DNA from: Luteococcus sp038433135
GTDB lineage: Bacteria; Actinomycetota; Actinomycetes; Propionibacteriales; Propionibacteriaceae
Assembly (NCBI RefSeq): GCF_038433135.1
Contig: NZ_JBCDMV010000009.1
Span: 1 to 64,000 of the forward strand
Direction of reading: 5' to 3'
DNA: 64,000 nucleotides
The notes under the pieces were generated by a model. It searched no databases. It saw only the letters and a program-made list of their open reading frames with translations, and had not been told where the DNA came from. The translations under genes were made by a program, and so were the position numbers. Position 1 is the stretch's first letter. Each line of letters begins with the position of its first letter. Below, piece after piece: positions 25,482 to 33,780 of this stretch.

Positions 25482-25850
25482 ACGCTCGCCCTTTGCGTGT
25501 GACGTTGAGGTACATGGCATTCATGGGTCTCAGTGCTACAAGTCAGACTCCGACGAGGAGCCTCAGCACCACTCCGTCACCAGCCGGACCCCGCGGTCGC
25601 GGGTGTACTTCGCAAGCCCACGCCTTCGTCGAGGAAGAGCACACCCCGATGGGTCGAGACGTTACCTTCCCGATCCGCAACATGACGTCACGGCCGGAGG
25701 TGGCCAGTCTGCTTCAAGGTCTATTGGTCACGGCTTGCACTCCGGCCCAGACGTTCACGGGCCAGGCAAATGACACCGGCCGACCCTTGCCTGACACGGT
25801 GGCCCGGACCCGCCGATCTCCCGGGAAGACCGGGCTCCATTCCGTGCACG
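25482..25850. other. Non-coding or decayed sequence at the edge of the accessory patch
   Basis: No intact gene is seen in these 369 bases. On the minus strand two short stretches look like old coding sequence in different frames: THRGVLFLDE (25625-25654), which resembles the Walker B region of ComM/Mg-chelatase ATPases, and LAKYTRDRGVRLVTEWC just after it. Both end at stops. They may be fragments of one or more lost genes, or chance. Confidence 0.35.
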
Positions 25851-25892
25851 CACACGGTCCGCCGCCCCCCCATCGGGGCGACGGACCGTGTG
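25851..25892 (-). terminator. Hairpin terminator downstream of gltD
   Basis: CACACGGTCCG (25851-25861) pairs perfectly with CGGACCGTGTG (25882-25892) across a 20-nt loop. The loop contains a further CCCC/GGGG pair. It lies 20 nt after the gltD stop. There is no T-tract, as is common in actinobacterial terminators. Confidence 0.65.
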
Positions 25893-25912
25893 TCTGTGAC
25901 ACCTGCGAAAGG

Positions 25913-27418
25913 TCAGGCCTTCAACTGGCGGACCTCGGGGCCGATCGGGCGGGGCAGCTTGCTGGGCACCCCGGACAGGAAGGCGTCGACGCCATTGGCG
26001 CAACCCCGACCCTCCGCAATGGCCCAGACGATCAGCGACTGGCCACGGCCGCAGTCACCGGCGGCGAAGACCCCGGAGACATTGGTCTCGTACTGGGCGC
26101 CGCGCTTGATGTTGCCGCGCTCGTCCAGCTCCAGACCCAGCTCGGCCACCACCCCGTCGGGCTCGGGGTGGACGAAGCCCATCGCCTGCAGCACCAGGTC
26201 AGCCTTGAGCTCCTTCTCGGTGCCCTCGACGGTGACCAGCTTGCCGCCCTCGAACTTCACCTCCGAGAGGCGCAGCCCGGTGACGTGCCCGTCCTCACCG
26301 AGGAATTCGGAGGTATTGACGGCATACAGCCGCTCGCCACCCTCCTCATTGGCCGAGGCCACCCGGTAGATCATCGGGTAGGTGGGCCACGGCTGCTGCT
26401 CGGGCCGGCTCTGCGGCGGCTGCGGCATGATCTCCAGCTGGGTCACCGACGCGGCGCCCTGACGCAGCGCCGTGCCCAGACAGTCATTGGAGGTGTCGCC
26501 ACCGCCGATCACCACGACGTGCTTGCCCTTGGCGTGGATCTGGCCCTCGGCAGGCTCACGGGCCTCGACAGGCTCGGCCGTCGCGAGGCGCTTGGTGGCC
26601 TGGGTCAGGTAGTCCATCGCCTGGCGGATGCCGTCCAGGTCGCTGCCCGGCACCTGCAGGGCACGCGGCACCGTCGAACCGATGGTCAGCACCACCGCGT
26701 CGAAGCGTTCCCGCAGCTGCTCGCCGGTGATCCCACCGTGCTGGTCGGCGTCGGGACCGATCGGGGTGTTGGTCTTGAAGACCGTGCCCTCCAGTCGCAT
26801 CTGCTTGAGCCGCCGGTCAAGCACCGACTTCTCCATCTTGAACTCCGGGATGCCATAGCGCAACAGCCCGCCGATCGCGTCGGCGCGTTCGTAGACGACG
26901 ACGGTGTGTCCGGCCCGGGTGAGCTGCTGGGCGACGGCCAGGCCGGCCGGTCCGGACCCGACGACGGCGACGGTCTTCAGCGAGTGCCACTGCGGCTGCT
27001 GCGGCACCACCCGTCGGTCATCCCAGGCCTTGTCGATGATGGAGACCTCGATGTTCTTGATGGTTACCGGCTCGCGGCTGATGCCCACCACACAGGCGGT
27101 CTCACACGGCGCCGGGCACAGCCGCCCGGTGAACTCCGGGAAGTTGTTGGTGGCGTGCAGCCGCTCCAGGGCGCTGGTCCATTCGTCGCGCCAGATCAGG
27201 TCATTCCACTCCGGGATCAGGTTGCCCAGCGGGCATCCCGTGTGACAGAAGGGAATGCCGCAGTCCATGCAACGGCTGGCCTGCTCGGTGATGATCGGCA
27301 GCAGGGAACGGCCGGGCGTGCCCGGGTAGACCTCCTGCCAGTCACCCAGGCGCTCGTCGACGGGACGACGCTCGGCCAGCTGGCGCTGCTTGGTGATGAA
27401 TCCGCGCGGATCAGCCAT
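25913..27418 (-). CDS. gltD: Glutamate synthase (NADPH) small subunit
   Basis: This 501-residue iron-sulfur flavoprotein passes electrons from NADPH to the large subunit for making glutamate from glutamine and 2-oxoglutarate. Near the N-terminus are two cysteine clusters for 4Fe-4S centres (CMDCGIPFCHTGCPLGN and CPAPCETACVVG). FAD binds at VAVVGSGPAGLAVAQQL and NADPH at VVVIGGGDTSNDCLGT. Residues about 279-292 (EPVEAREPAEG) are an insertion coded by a REP-like repeat. The ATG lies inside the end of gltB (8-nt overlap), with GGAGG there serving as its ribosome binding site. Confidence 0.96.
   Translation of the reverse strand: MADPRGFITKQRQLAERRPVDERLGDWQEVYPGTPGRSLLPIITEQASRCMDCGIPFCHTGCPLGNLIPEWNDLIWRDEWTSALERLHATNNFPEFTGRLCPAPCETACVVGISREPVTIKNIEVSIIDKAWDDRRVVPQQPQWHSLKTVAVVGSGPAGLAVAQQLTRAGHTVVVYERADAIGGLLRYGIPEFKMEKSVLDRRLKQMRLEGTVFKTNTPIGPDADQHGGITGEQLRERFDAVVLTIGSTVPRALQVPGSDLDGIRQAMDYLTQATKRLATAEPVEAREPAEGQIHAKGKHVVVIGGGDTSNDCLGTALRQGAASVTQLEIMPQPPQSRPEQQPWPTYPMIYRVASANEEGGERLYAVNTSEFLGEDGHVTGLRLSEVKFEGGKLVTVEGTEKELKADLVLQAMGFVHPEPDGVVAELGLELDERGNIKRGAQYETNVSGVFAAGDCGRGQSLIVWAIAEGRGCANGVDAFLSGVPSKLPRPIGPEVRQLKA
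26545..26580. repeat. Two REP-like 18-bp units inside gltD
   Basis: CCTCGGCAGGCTCACGGG and CCTCGACAGGCTCGGCC lie head to tail. Both resemble the widespread CCTTCGACAGGCTCAGGG repeat. They are read in frame as part of a charged loop just before the NADPH-binding fold, where other GltD proteins have a shorter linker. Confidence 0.5.
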
Positions 27419-30400
27419 GAGCTGCCTCCATCATGAGATCGGTCATTTCGTCTTCCTTGATGCCGGCGAGGAGCGCGTCCTCACGGGCCTTGATCACCCG
27501 GGCGTAGTCGCGCGGGACGATGCTGGTGAAGTGCTCCGCCAACCAGGCGTCGTCGTGGCCCAGCAGGGCGTCGGCGACGGTGGATCCGGTGGCATCGCGG
27601 TGCAGCTCCAGCAACTCCTTGATCCGCTCGACGGCCTTCGCGTCGGCCGGCTGGGCATCCACCAGTTCGGTGTTCAGCCGGGCGGCATTCAGGTCCAGCA
27701 CCCAGGCCGAACCACCGCTCATGCCCGCGGCCACATTGCGGCCGGTGGGGCCCAGGATCAGCGCCTCACCGCCGGTCATGTACTCCAGCGCGTGGTCACC
27801 CACACCCTCCACCACCGCCGTGGCACCGGAATTGCGCACGCAGAAGCGTTCGCCCACCACACCCCGCAGCAGGATCTGTCCGCTGGTGGCGCCGTAGCCG
27901 ATCACGTTTCCGGCGACGATCTGCGTCGAGGGGTCAAAGCTGACGTCCTCGCTGGGGGTGACGACGATCCGCCCGCCGCACAGACCCTTGCCGACGTAGT
28001 CATTGGAGTCACCCACCAGCCGCAGCGTGACGCCGCGGGGCAGGAAGGCGCCGAAGGACTGTCCGGCGGTGCCGTTGAGGGTGAACTGGATGGTGTCGTC
28101 GTCCAACCCCTTCCCCTCGGTGGCCATGGTGACCTCGTGACCCAGGATGGTTCCCACGGTGCGGTCCACATTGCGGATGGCGACGGTGTGGTTGACCTTC
28201 TCCCCCGCCTCCAGCGCGGGCCGGGCCAGCTCCACCAGCTGGGCGTCCAGCTTGGCGGCCAGGCCATGGTCCTGGCTGACGGTGTTGTGCAGCGGGGTGC
28301 CCTCGGGTGCCTGCACCTGCTCCAGGATCGGCGAGAGGTCGAGCCCCTTGGCCTTCCAGTGGCTGATGGCCGGGGCGGCATTGAGCACCTCGACGTGGCC
28401 GACGGCCTCCTGGATGCTGCGGAAGCCCAGCTCGGCCAGGATCTCGCGCACCTCCTGGGCGATGAACTCCATGAAGTTCACCACGTGGTCCGCCTGGCCG
28501 TGGTAGTGCTCGCGCAGCGCCCGGTTCTGCGTCGCGATGCCCACCGGGCAGGTGTCCTTGTGGCAGACGCGCATCATGATGCAGCCGCTGACCACCAGGG
28601 CGGTGGTGGCAAAGCCGAACTCCTCGGCGCCCAGCAGGGCGGCGATCACCACGTCGCGGCCGGTCTTCAGCTGGCCGTCGCACTGCACGACGACGCGATC
28701 CCGCAGGCCGTTGACCAGCAGGGTCTGCTGGGCCTCGGCCAGGCCGAGCTCCCACGGTCCGCCGGCGTGCTTGAGCGACGTCAGCGGCGCCGCGCCGGTG
28801 CCACCGTCGTGGCCGCTGATCAGCACCAGGTCGGCCTTGGCCTTGGCCACACCGGCCGCGACGGTGCCGACGCCCACCTCGGCGACGAGCTTCACATGCA
28901 CCCGGGCCTTGGGGTTGGCGCACTTGAGGTCGTGGATCAGCTGCTTCAGGTCCTCGATGGAGTAGATGTCGTGGTGCGGCGGCGGGCTGATCAGGCCGAC
29001 GCCGGGCGTGGAGTGCCGGGTCTTGGCCACCCACGGGTAGACCTTCGGGCCGGGCAGCTGGCCGCCCTCACCGGGCTTGGCACCCTGCGCCATCTTGATC
29101 TGGATGTCGGTGGCGTAGCTCAGGTACTCGCTGGTGACGCCGAAACGGCCACTGGCCACCTGCTTGATCGCGGAGCAGCGCGCCGGGTCGTGCAGGCGCT
29201 CGGAGTCCTCGCCGCCCTCGCCGGTGTTCGACTTGCCGCCGATCCGGTTCATCGCGATCGCCAGCGTCTCGTGCGCCTCCTGGCTGATCGAGCCGTAGCT
29301 CATCGCGCCGGTGGAGAAGCGCTTGACGATCTCGCTGACCGGCTCCACCTCGTCGACGCTGATCGGCTGCCGGTCGCTGTTGAACTGCAACAGCGACCGC
29401 AGCGTCATCAGCCGCGACGAGTTGTCGTTGACCAGGCTGGTGTAGCGCTTGAAGACGTCGTAGCGGCCGGTCTGGGTGGCGTGCTGCAGGCGGAAGACCG
29501 TCTCGGGGTTGAACAGGTGTTCCTCCCCCTCGCGCCGCCACTGGTACTCGCCGCCGACGTCCAGTGTGCGGTGCGGGGTGACCGAGGTGATCGGGTAGGC
29601 GCGCTCCTGGCGCAGCTGCACCTCCCGGGCAATCTCGTCCAGCCCGATGCCCTCGATCCGGGTGGGGGTGCCGTCGAAGAACTCCTCGACGAAGTCGCTC
29701 CTGAGCCCCACCACCTCGAAGATCTGGGCGCCGGTGTAGCTCTGGATGGTGCTGACGCCCATCTTGCTCATCACCTTGAGCACGCCCTTGCCGAGTGCCT
29801 TGTAGACATTCTGGATGGCCTGCTCCGGCTCGGTCTGCACGTACAGCTCGTGCCGGGCCATGTCCTCGGCGGATTCGAAGACCAGGTAGGGGTTCACCGC
29901 GGCCGCGCCGTAGCCGATCAGCAGGGCGACGTGGTGCACCTCGCGCACGTCGCCGGCCTCGACGATCAGGCCCACCCGGGTGCGGGACTTCTCCCGGACC
30001 AGGTGGTGGTGGATGCAGCTGGTGAGCAGCAGCGACGGGATCGGCGCCAGCTCCCGGTTCGCGTGCCGGTCGCTGAGGATGATGGTGCGGGCACCGTCGG
30101 CGATCGCCTGGCTGACCTCGGCGCGGATCTCGTCCAGCCGGGCGCGGAGCGCCGCTCCCCCACCGTCCACCGGGTAGAGGCCGCGCACGACGTAGGACTG
30201 GTAGTCGGGGTGCTCCCCGTCGGTGTTGATCCGGTTGATCTTGGCCAACTGGTCGGAATCCAGGATCGGGTAGGGAATCACCAGCTGACGGCAGGATTCC
30301 GGCCCGGGGGTGAGCAGGTTGGCCTCGGCGCCGATCGAGCCGGCCAGGCTGGTGACCAGCTCCTCCCGGATGGCGTCCAGCGGCGGGTTGGTGACCTGCG

Positions 30401-31940
30401 CGAAGAGCTGGGTGAAGTAGTCGAAGATCATCTTCGGACGCTCGCTGAGCGCGGCCAGCGGGGTGTCGGTGCCCATCGAGCCGATGGTCTCCGCGCCGGT
30501 ATTGGCCATCGGGGCCACCACCAGCCGCAATTCCTCGTGGGTGTAGCCGAAGAGCTGCTGGCGACGGGTGACCGAGGCGTGCGAGTGCACGATGTGGGTG
30601 CGTTCGGGCAGCTCGTTCAGGTTCAGCTGGCCGGCGGCGAGCCACTCGCCGTAGGGATGTTCGGCGGCCAGGGCGTCCTTGATCTCGTCGTCGTCGATGA
30701 TCCGGTGCTCGGCCAGGTCCACCAGGAACATCCGGCCGGGCTGCAGCCGACCCTTCTGGGTGACGTCCTTGGGCTCGACGGGCAGCACGCCCGCCTCGGA
30801 GGCGAAGATCACCCGGTCGTCGGTGGTCACCCAGTAGCGGGCGGGGCGCAGGCCATTGCGGTCCAGCACGCCGCCGATCTGGCTACCGTCGGTGAAGGTG
30901 ACGCAGGCCGGCCCGTCCCAGGGCTCCATCACGGCCGCGTGGAAGCGGTAGAAGTCGCGCCGGGCCTGGCTCATCTCGGTGTGCTTCTGCCACGCCTCGG
31001 GGATCATCATCAGCACGGCGTGCGGCAGCTTGCGGCCGCCCAGGTGCAGCAGTTCCAGCACCTCGTCGAAGCTGGCCGAATCGGAGCCCGACGGGGTGCA
31101 GATCGGGAAGAGTCGCTTCAGGTCGCCCGGGATCACGTCGGATTCCAGCAGCGCCTCCCGCGAGCGCATCCAGTTGCGGTTGCCCTTGACGGTGTTGATC
31201 TCGCCGTTGTGCGCGATCATCCGGAAGGGGTGGCTGAGTTCCCAGGCGGGGAAGGTGTTGGTGCTGAAGCGGGAGTGCACCAGCGCCAGCGCGGAGGCCA
31301 TCCGCTCGTCGTGCAGCTCCGGGTAGACATGCTCCAGCTGGTCGGTGGTCAGCATGCCCTTGTAGACCAGGGTGCGGGAGCTGAGCGAGGAGAAGTAGAC
31401 CCCGGCCTCAATCTGGGCGCGCTTGCGCAGCACGTAGACCAGTCGGTCCAACTCCAGACCGGTCTCCTGCCCGCGACTGGAGACCAACAGCTGCGCCATG
31501 TGGGGCATGGCATTGAGGGAGATGGGGCTGAGCGTGTCGGTCTGCACCGGCACCTCGCGCCAGCCGAGCACCTTCAGACGTTCCTCGACGGCAATCTTCT
31601 CGATGGTGATCCGGGCCATGTCCCGGTCCGCCTCGTCGACGGGCAGGAAGGCCATGCCGACGGCATAGGCGCCGGCCTCGGGCAGGTCGAAGTCGCAGGC
31701 CTCGCGCAGGAAGGCGTCGGGCACCTGGATCAGGATGCCGGCGCCGTCACCGGCGGCCTCGTCGGCGCCGGTGGCACCGCGGTGGTCGAGATTGCGCAGG
31801 GCCTCCAGGCCCTGTTCGACGATGTCGTGGTCGGCGACGCCGGTCAGTCGGGCCACGAAGGCCACGCCACAGGCGTCGTGCTCGAAACTGGGGTCGTACA
31901 GCCCCTGCTTGGGGCGATGCGGAAAGACCTGATGGGTCAT
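27411..31940 (-). CDS. gltB: Glutamate synthase (NADPH) large subunit
   Basis: This 1509-residue enzyme has the full bacterial GOGAT length. The class II amidotransferase nucleophile is Cys24 (EHDACGVAFVA), exposed after removal of a short propeptide. The FMN-binding synthase barrel follows (residues about 840-1190; GEGGEDSERLHDPARCSAIK, SGHDGGTGAAPL). The 3Fe-4S ligands lie in CIMMRVCHKDTCPVGIATQ, and a GXGXG beta-helix ends the protein. It works with GltD to assimilate ammonia via glutamine. GGAGAAC precedes the ATG. Phased GAAAC repeats about 100 nt upstream suggest nitrogen control. Confidence 0.97.
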   Translation of the reverse strand: MTHQVFPHRPKQGLYDPSFEHDACGVAFVARLTGVADHDIVEQGLEALRNLDHRGATGADEAAGDGAGILIQVPDAFLREACDFDLPEAGAYAVGMAFLPVDEADRDMARITIEKIAVEERLKVLGWREVPVQTDTLSPISLNAMPHMAQLLVSSRGQETGLELDRLVYVLRKRAQIEAGVYFSSLSSRTLVYKGMLTTDQLEHVYPELHDERMASALALVHSRFSTNTFPAWELSHPFRMIAHNGEINTVKGNRNWMRSREALLESDVIPGDLKRLFPICTPSGSDSASFDEVLELLHLGGRKLPHAVLMMIPEAWQKHTEMSQARRDFYRFHAAVMEPWDGPACVTFTDGSQIGGVLDRNGLRPARYWVTTDDRVIFASEAGVLPVEPKDVTQKGRLQPGRMFLVDLAEHRIIDDDEIKDALAAEHPYGEWLAAGQLNLNELPERTHIVHSHASVTRRQQLFGYTHEELRLVVAPMANTGAETIGSMGTDTPLAALSERPKMIFDYFTQLFAQVTNPPLDAIREELVTSLAGSIGAEANLLTPGPESCRQLVIPYPILDSDQLAKINRINTDGEHPDYQSYVVRGLYPVDGGGAALRARLDEIRAEVSQAIADGARTIILSDRHANRELAPIPSLLLTSCIHHHLVREKSRTRVGLIVEAGDVREVHHVALLIGYGAAAVNPYLVFESAEDMARHELYVQTEPEQAIQNVYKALGKGVLKVMSKMGVSTIQSYTGAQIFEVVGLRSDFVEEFFDGTPTRIEGIGLDEIAREVQLRQERAYPITSVTPHRTLDVGGEYQWRREGEEHLFNPETVFRLQHATQTGRYDVFKRYTSLVNDNSSRLMTLRSLLQFNSDRQPISVDEVEPVSEIVKRFSTGAMSYGSISQEAHETLAIAMNRIGGKSNTGEGGEDSERLHDPARCSAIKQVASGRFGVTSEYLSYATDIQIKMAQGAKPGEGGQLPGPKVYPWVAKTRHSTPGVGLISPPPHHDIYSIEDLKQLIHDLKCANPKARVHVKLVAEVGVGTVAAGVAKAKADLVLISGHDGGTGAAPLTSLKHAGGPWELGLAEAQQTLLVNGLRDRVVVQCDGQLKTGRDVVIAALLGAEEFGFATTALVVSGCIMMRVCHKDTCPVGIATQNRALREHYHGQADHVVNFMEFIAQEVREILAELGFRSIQEAVGHVEVLNAAPAISHWKAKGLDLSPILEQVQAPEGTPLHNTVSQDHGLAAKLDAQLVELARPALEAGEKVNHTVAIRNVDRTVGTILGHEVTMATEGKGLDDDTIQFTLNGTAGQSFGAFLPRGVTLRLVGDSNDYVGKGLCGGRIVVTPSEDVSFDPSTQIVAGNVIGYGATSGQILLRGVVGERFCVRNSGATAVVEGVGDHALEYMTGGEALILGPTGRNVAAGMSGGSAWVLDLNAARLNTELVDAQPADAKAVERIKELLELHRDATGSTVADALLGHDDAWLAEHFTSIVPRDYARVIKAREDALLAGIKEDEMTDLMMEAAHG

Positions 31941-32027
31941 GCATGTTCTCCGATCTGGCAGGTCGGTTGCCCGACGACGGGATCGGCGCCCGAACCACTG
32001 CGGCCACGGGGCACCAACCGTGGCGAA

Positions 32028-32033
32028 ACGCTA
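32028..32033 (-). promoter_or_regulatory. Possible -10 of gltB
   Basis: TAGCGT on the minus strand lies about 90 nt before the gltB start. The expected -35 position (ACATGC) is poor, which would suit an activator-dependent promoter. The phased GAAAC repeats overlap and extend upstream of it. Confidence 0.4.
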
Positions 32034-32043
32034 AGTGGCCCAT

Positions 32044-32070
32044 GTTTCGGGCATGTTTCGCGCTCATTTC
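32044..32070 (-). promoter_or_regulatory. GlnR-like box upstream of gltB
   Basis: Read on the minus strand, GAAAT, GAAAC and GAAAC begin exactly 11 bp apart, separated by 6-nt spacers. This matches the GaAAC-n6 pattern in the binding sites of the actinobacterial nitrogen regulator GlnR. Their place over the -35 of a nitrogen-assimilation operon supports the call. No glnR gene is in the window. Confidence 0.55.
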
Positions 32071-32246
32071 ATGGACGTCTCCGCAGCGCGTGGGGGGATC
32101 GAGGTGCATGAGCACCATCTCTGGTCGGGTTCAACCGCCTGGTCAGCAAGCCAGGTGTCGCCCGCGAGCGCCCGGTGGAGGCTCGTCCCGCGAGGTGCGT
32201 GAGGGCGCACTCGTGCTGAGAGTCGGACGTTGGCAGGCGGGCATCC

Positions 32247-32274
32247 TTGACGGCTCGTGTGCCTTCAGTACAGT
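32247..32274 (+). promoter_or_regulatory. Promoter of the GNAT gene, leaderless
   Basis: TTGACG (32247-32252), a 16-nt spacer and TACAGT (32269-32274) form the best promoter seen in the window. The -10 ends 7 nt before the ATG, so transcription should start at the start codon. Confidence 0.65.
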
Positions 32275-32281
32275 CGCGCGC

Positions 32282-32872
32282 ATGCCACCTTCCTCACCTA
32301 CGCCGAGAAGCGGCCACATCCATCTGGTTGCACCTGATCCGGAGCGTTTCGACAGCTGGGCAGACTGCCTGCGCGACTTTGCGTCCGGTCCGATCGACGA
32401 CTCCGGCTACCTGCCGGGGCAAGCCCCAGAACCCAGCCGTGACGCGTTTGCCGAGTACCTGACTGACCGACTCAGCGCTGACGATCCCGGCAAGCCGCTT
32501 CCGGACGGATGGGTCCACTGCACCTTCCGGTGGATCGTGGACTCAAGTTGGCCTGAAGGAGGACCACTGCTCGGGTTCTTCGCCATCCGGCACGCCCTGA
32601 CCCAGTTCCTCTTCGACCAAGCAAGACACATCGGCTACAGCGTCCGCCCAGCAGCACGACGACGAGGCATCGCTTCCGCGGCGCTCAAGGCTGGCCTGCC
32701 CATCGCTGAAGAACTTGGCGCCAGTCCGACACTGGTGTGCTGCCTTGAGGAGAACGAGGCTTCGAGGCGAACCATCTTGCACGCGGGCGGCCAGTATGAC
32801 GGATCATGCAACGGCTTCCGAAGGTATTGGATTGGCGCTGAGCCTTGGCCGTCCGGACCCACCGCCAGATAG
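32282..32872 (+). CDS. GNAT family N-acetyltransferase (RimJ/RimL-like)
   Basis: This 196-residue protein has the acetyl-CoA motif A as IGYSVRPAARRRGIASAALK (near 120-139) and the later EENEASRRTILHAGG typical of the GNAT_3/RimL branch, with a final Tyr-Trp (RRYWIG). It transfers acetyl from acetyl-CoA to an unknown amine. The ATG at 32282 was chosen from the promoter, whose -10 ends 7 nt before it, and from where the domain starts. The frame is open further upstream but without resemblance. It stands alone, divergent from gltB, and its base use is a little less GC-rich than the core genes. Confidence 0.85.
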   Translation: MPPSSPTPRSGHIHLVAPDPERFDSWADCLRDFASGPIDDSGYLPGQAPEPSRDAFAEYLTDRLSADDPGKPLPDGWVHCTFRWIVDSSWPEGGPLLGFFAIRHALTQFLFDQARHIGYSVRPAARRRGIASAALKAGLPIAEELGASPTLVCCLEENEASRRTILHAGGQYDGSCNGFRRYWIGAEPWPSGPTAR

Positions 32873-32904
32873 CTAAAGTGGATGCGAGCTTCTACAACCG
32901 CAGA

Positions 32905-32940
32905 GTACAACTTGAATGTTTTGGACCGTAAGCGTTGTAC
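32905..32940. terminator. AT-rich inverted repeat between convergent genes
   Basis: GTACAAC (32905-32911) and GTTGTAC (32934-32940) are perfect inverted arms 22 nt apart, in an unusually AT-rich spot between the GNAT gene and the broken gene on the other strand. It may act as a weak two-way terminator. Confidence 0.35.
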
Positions 32941-32949
32941 GTCGGTGGA

Positions 32950-33746
32950 TCACTCCAGATCCGAGGGCACGTCCAGGGTCCATGGGGTGCCGCGCAATTC
33001 CTCCACGAGCAGTTCCACGGCTGGCCCGAAGGACGTGGCGGGAAGGGGGTCGTCCAGCCCGGGGAAAGCGTCGGCAGCGAATATCCGCACGTCCTGGTCA
33101 ATCCACAAGAGCTGGCCGGGCGCCTGGGGTGCCGAGCCAGCCTGGTTGTGCAGCCGCAGATGGCGTGCGCGGAGCCGGCCGCTCTCAAAGTCGCGCAGCG
33201 GTGGATACTCCAGGGCCCGTACCACCTGGCCCCCGACGCGGGCATGCCACGACCGCTGTGCCAGGTCCCCGGAGAACTCCTCGTCGGTCAGCGGACCAGG
33301 CAGGGCCAGGACCTTGCCCTCGCCCAGAACTGGTTGGCGTTCGGAGCACTGCAGTTCGCTCATGGCAACCACCATGGCCCGGGAGAGCTCGCCGTCGAAA
33401 CCCTTGTCGGGCTGCACGATCCACTGCCCGTCACCCCCCCCAGCCGGCACAGCAGCTGGTCGCTTTGGTCAAGTTGCATCCTGTGGCCCCACACCTCGCG
33501 AGCCTCCCCCGCCTGTTCCCCCAGCGAACAGAGGTGCGTGCAGCAGCTCTCGGCGCCGCTGGCCCCAGGCCAGTCCGAGTACCAGCTCTCGCCGTCGGAC
33601 ACCCACTGCCGCACCACGGGCGTAGCCATGACGTCTTCTCCGGTCAGCCTGAACAACAGTGCGGCCGGAGGCAGCGGCCCCGGGGACCCCGGCGCCTGCG
33701 GCCACTGCTCGATGCGATGTTCAGCCCGGATCGACGGTCTTTTCAC
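32950..33746 (-). pseudogene. Hypothetical protein gene broken at a (C)8 tract
   Basis: Two adjoining minus-strand frames make one protein-like sequence of about 265 residues. The first starts at the GTG at 33746 and contains VVRQWVSDGESWYSDWPGA and MQLDQSDQLLCRLGG. The second continues with GDGQWIVQPDKGFDGELSRA, VLALPGPLTDEEFSGDLA and TPWTLDVPSDLE. They meet at eight C residues (33434-33441 on the plus strand); one more G on the coding strand, or two fewer, restores the frame. I do not recognise the family. A TAGTGT hexamer 6 nt before the GTG suggests a leaderless promoter. It could be a sequencing error, a phase-variable gene or a true pseudogene. Confidence 0.65.
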
Positions 33747-33752
33747 GCCTCC

Positions 33753-33758
33753 ACACTA
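33753..33758 (-). promoter_or_regulatory. -10 element of the (C)8-interrupted gene
   Basis: TAGTGT on the minus strand is 6 nt from the GTG at 33746. This is the same leaderless spacing as at hisD and glgP. Confidence 0.45.
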
Positions 33759-33780
33759 GCCATCGGTCCAGCCGAGAACC

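Noticed and set aside
22600..25900. Accessory patch as an integrated mobile element
   Set aside because: No integrase, transposase, terminal repeats or attachment duplication can be seen. The evidence is only broken genes and somewhat different base use.
27390..32111. Plus-strand open frame of about 1570 codons opposite gltB
   Set aside because: This is the same effect: low-complexity composition, no domain, and complete overlap with a clear glutamate synthase gene.
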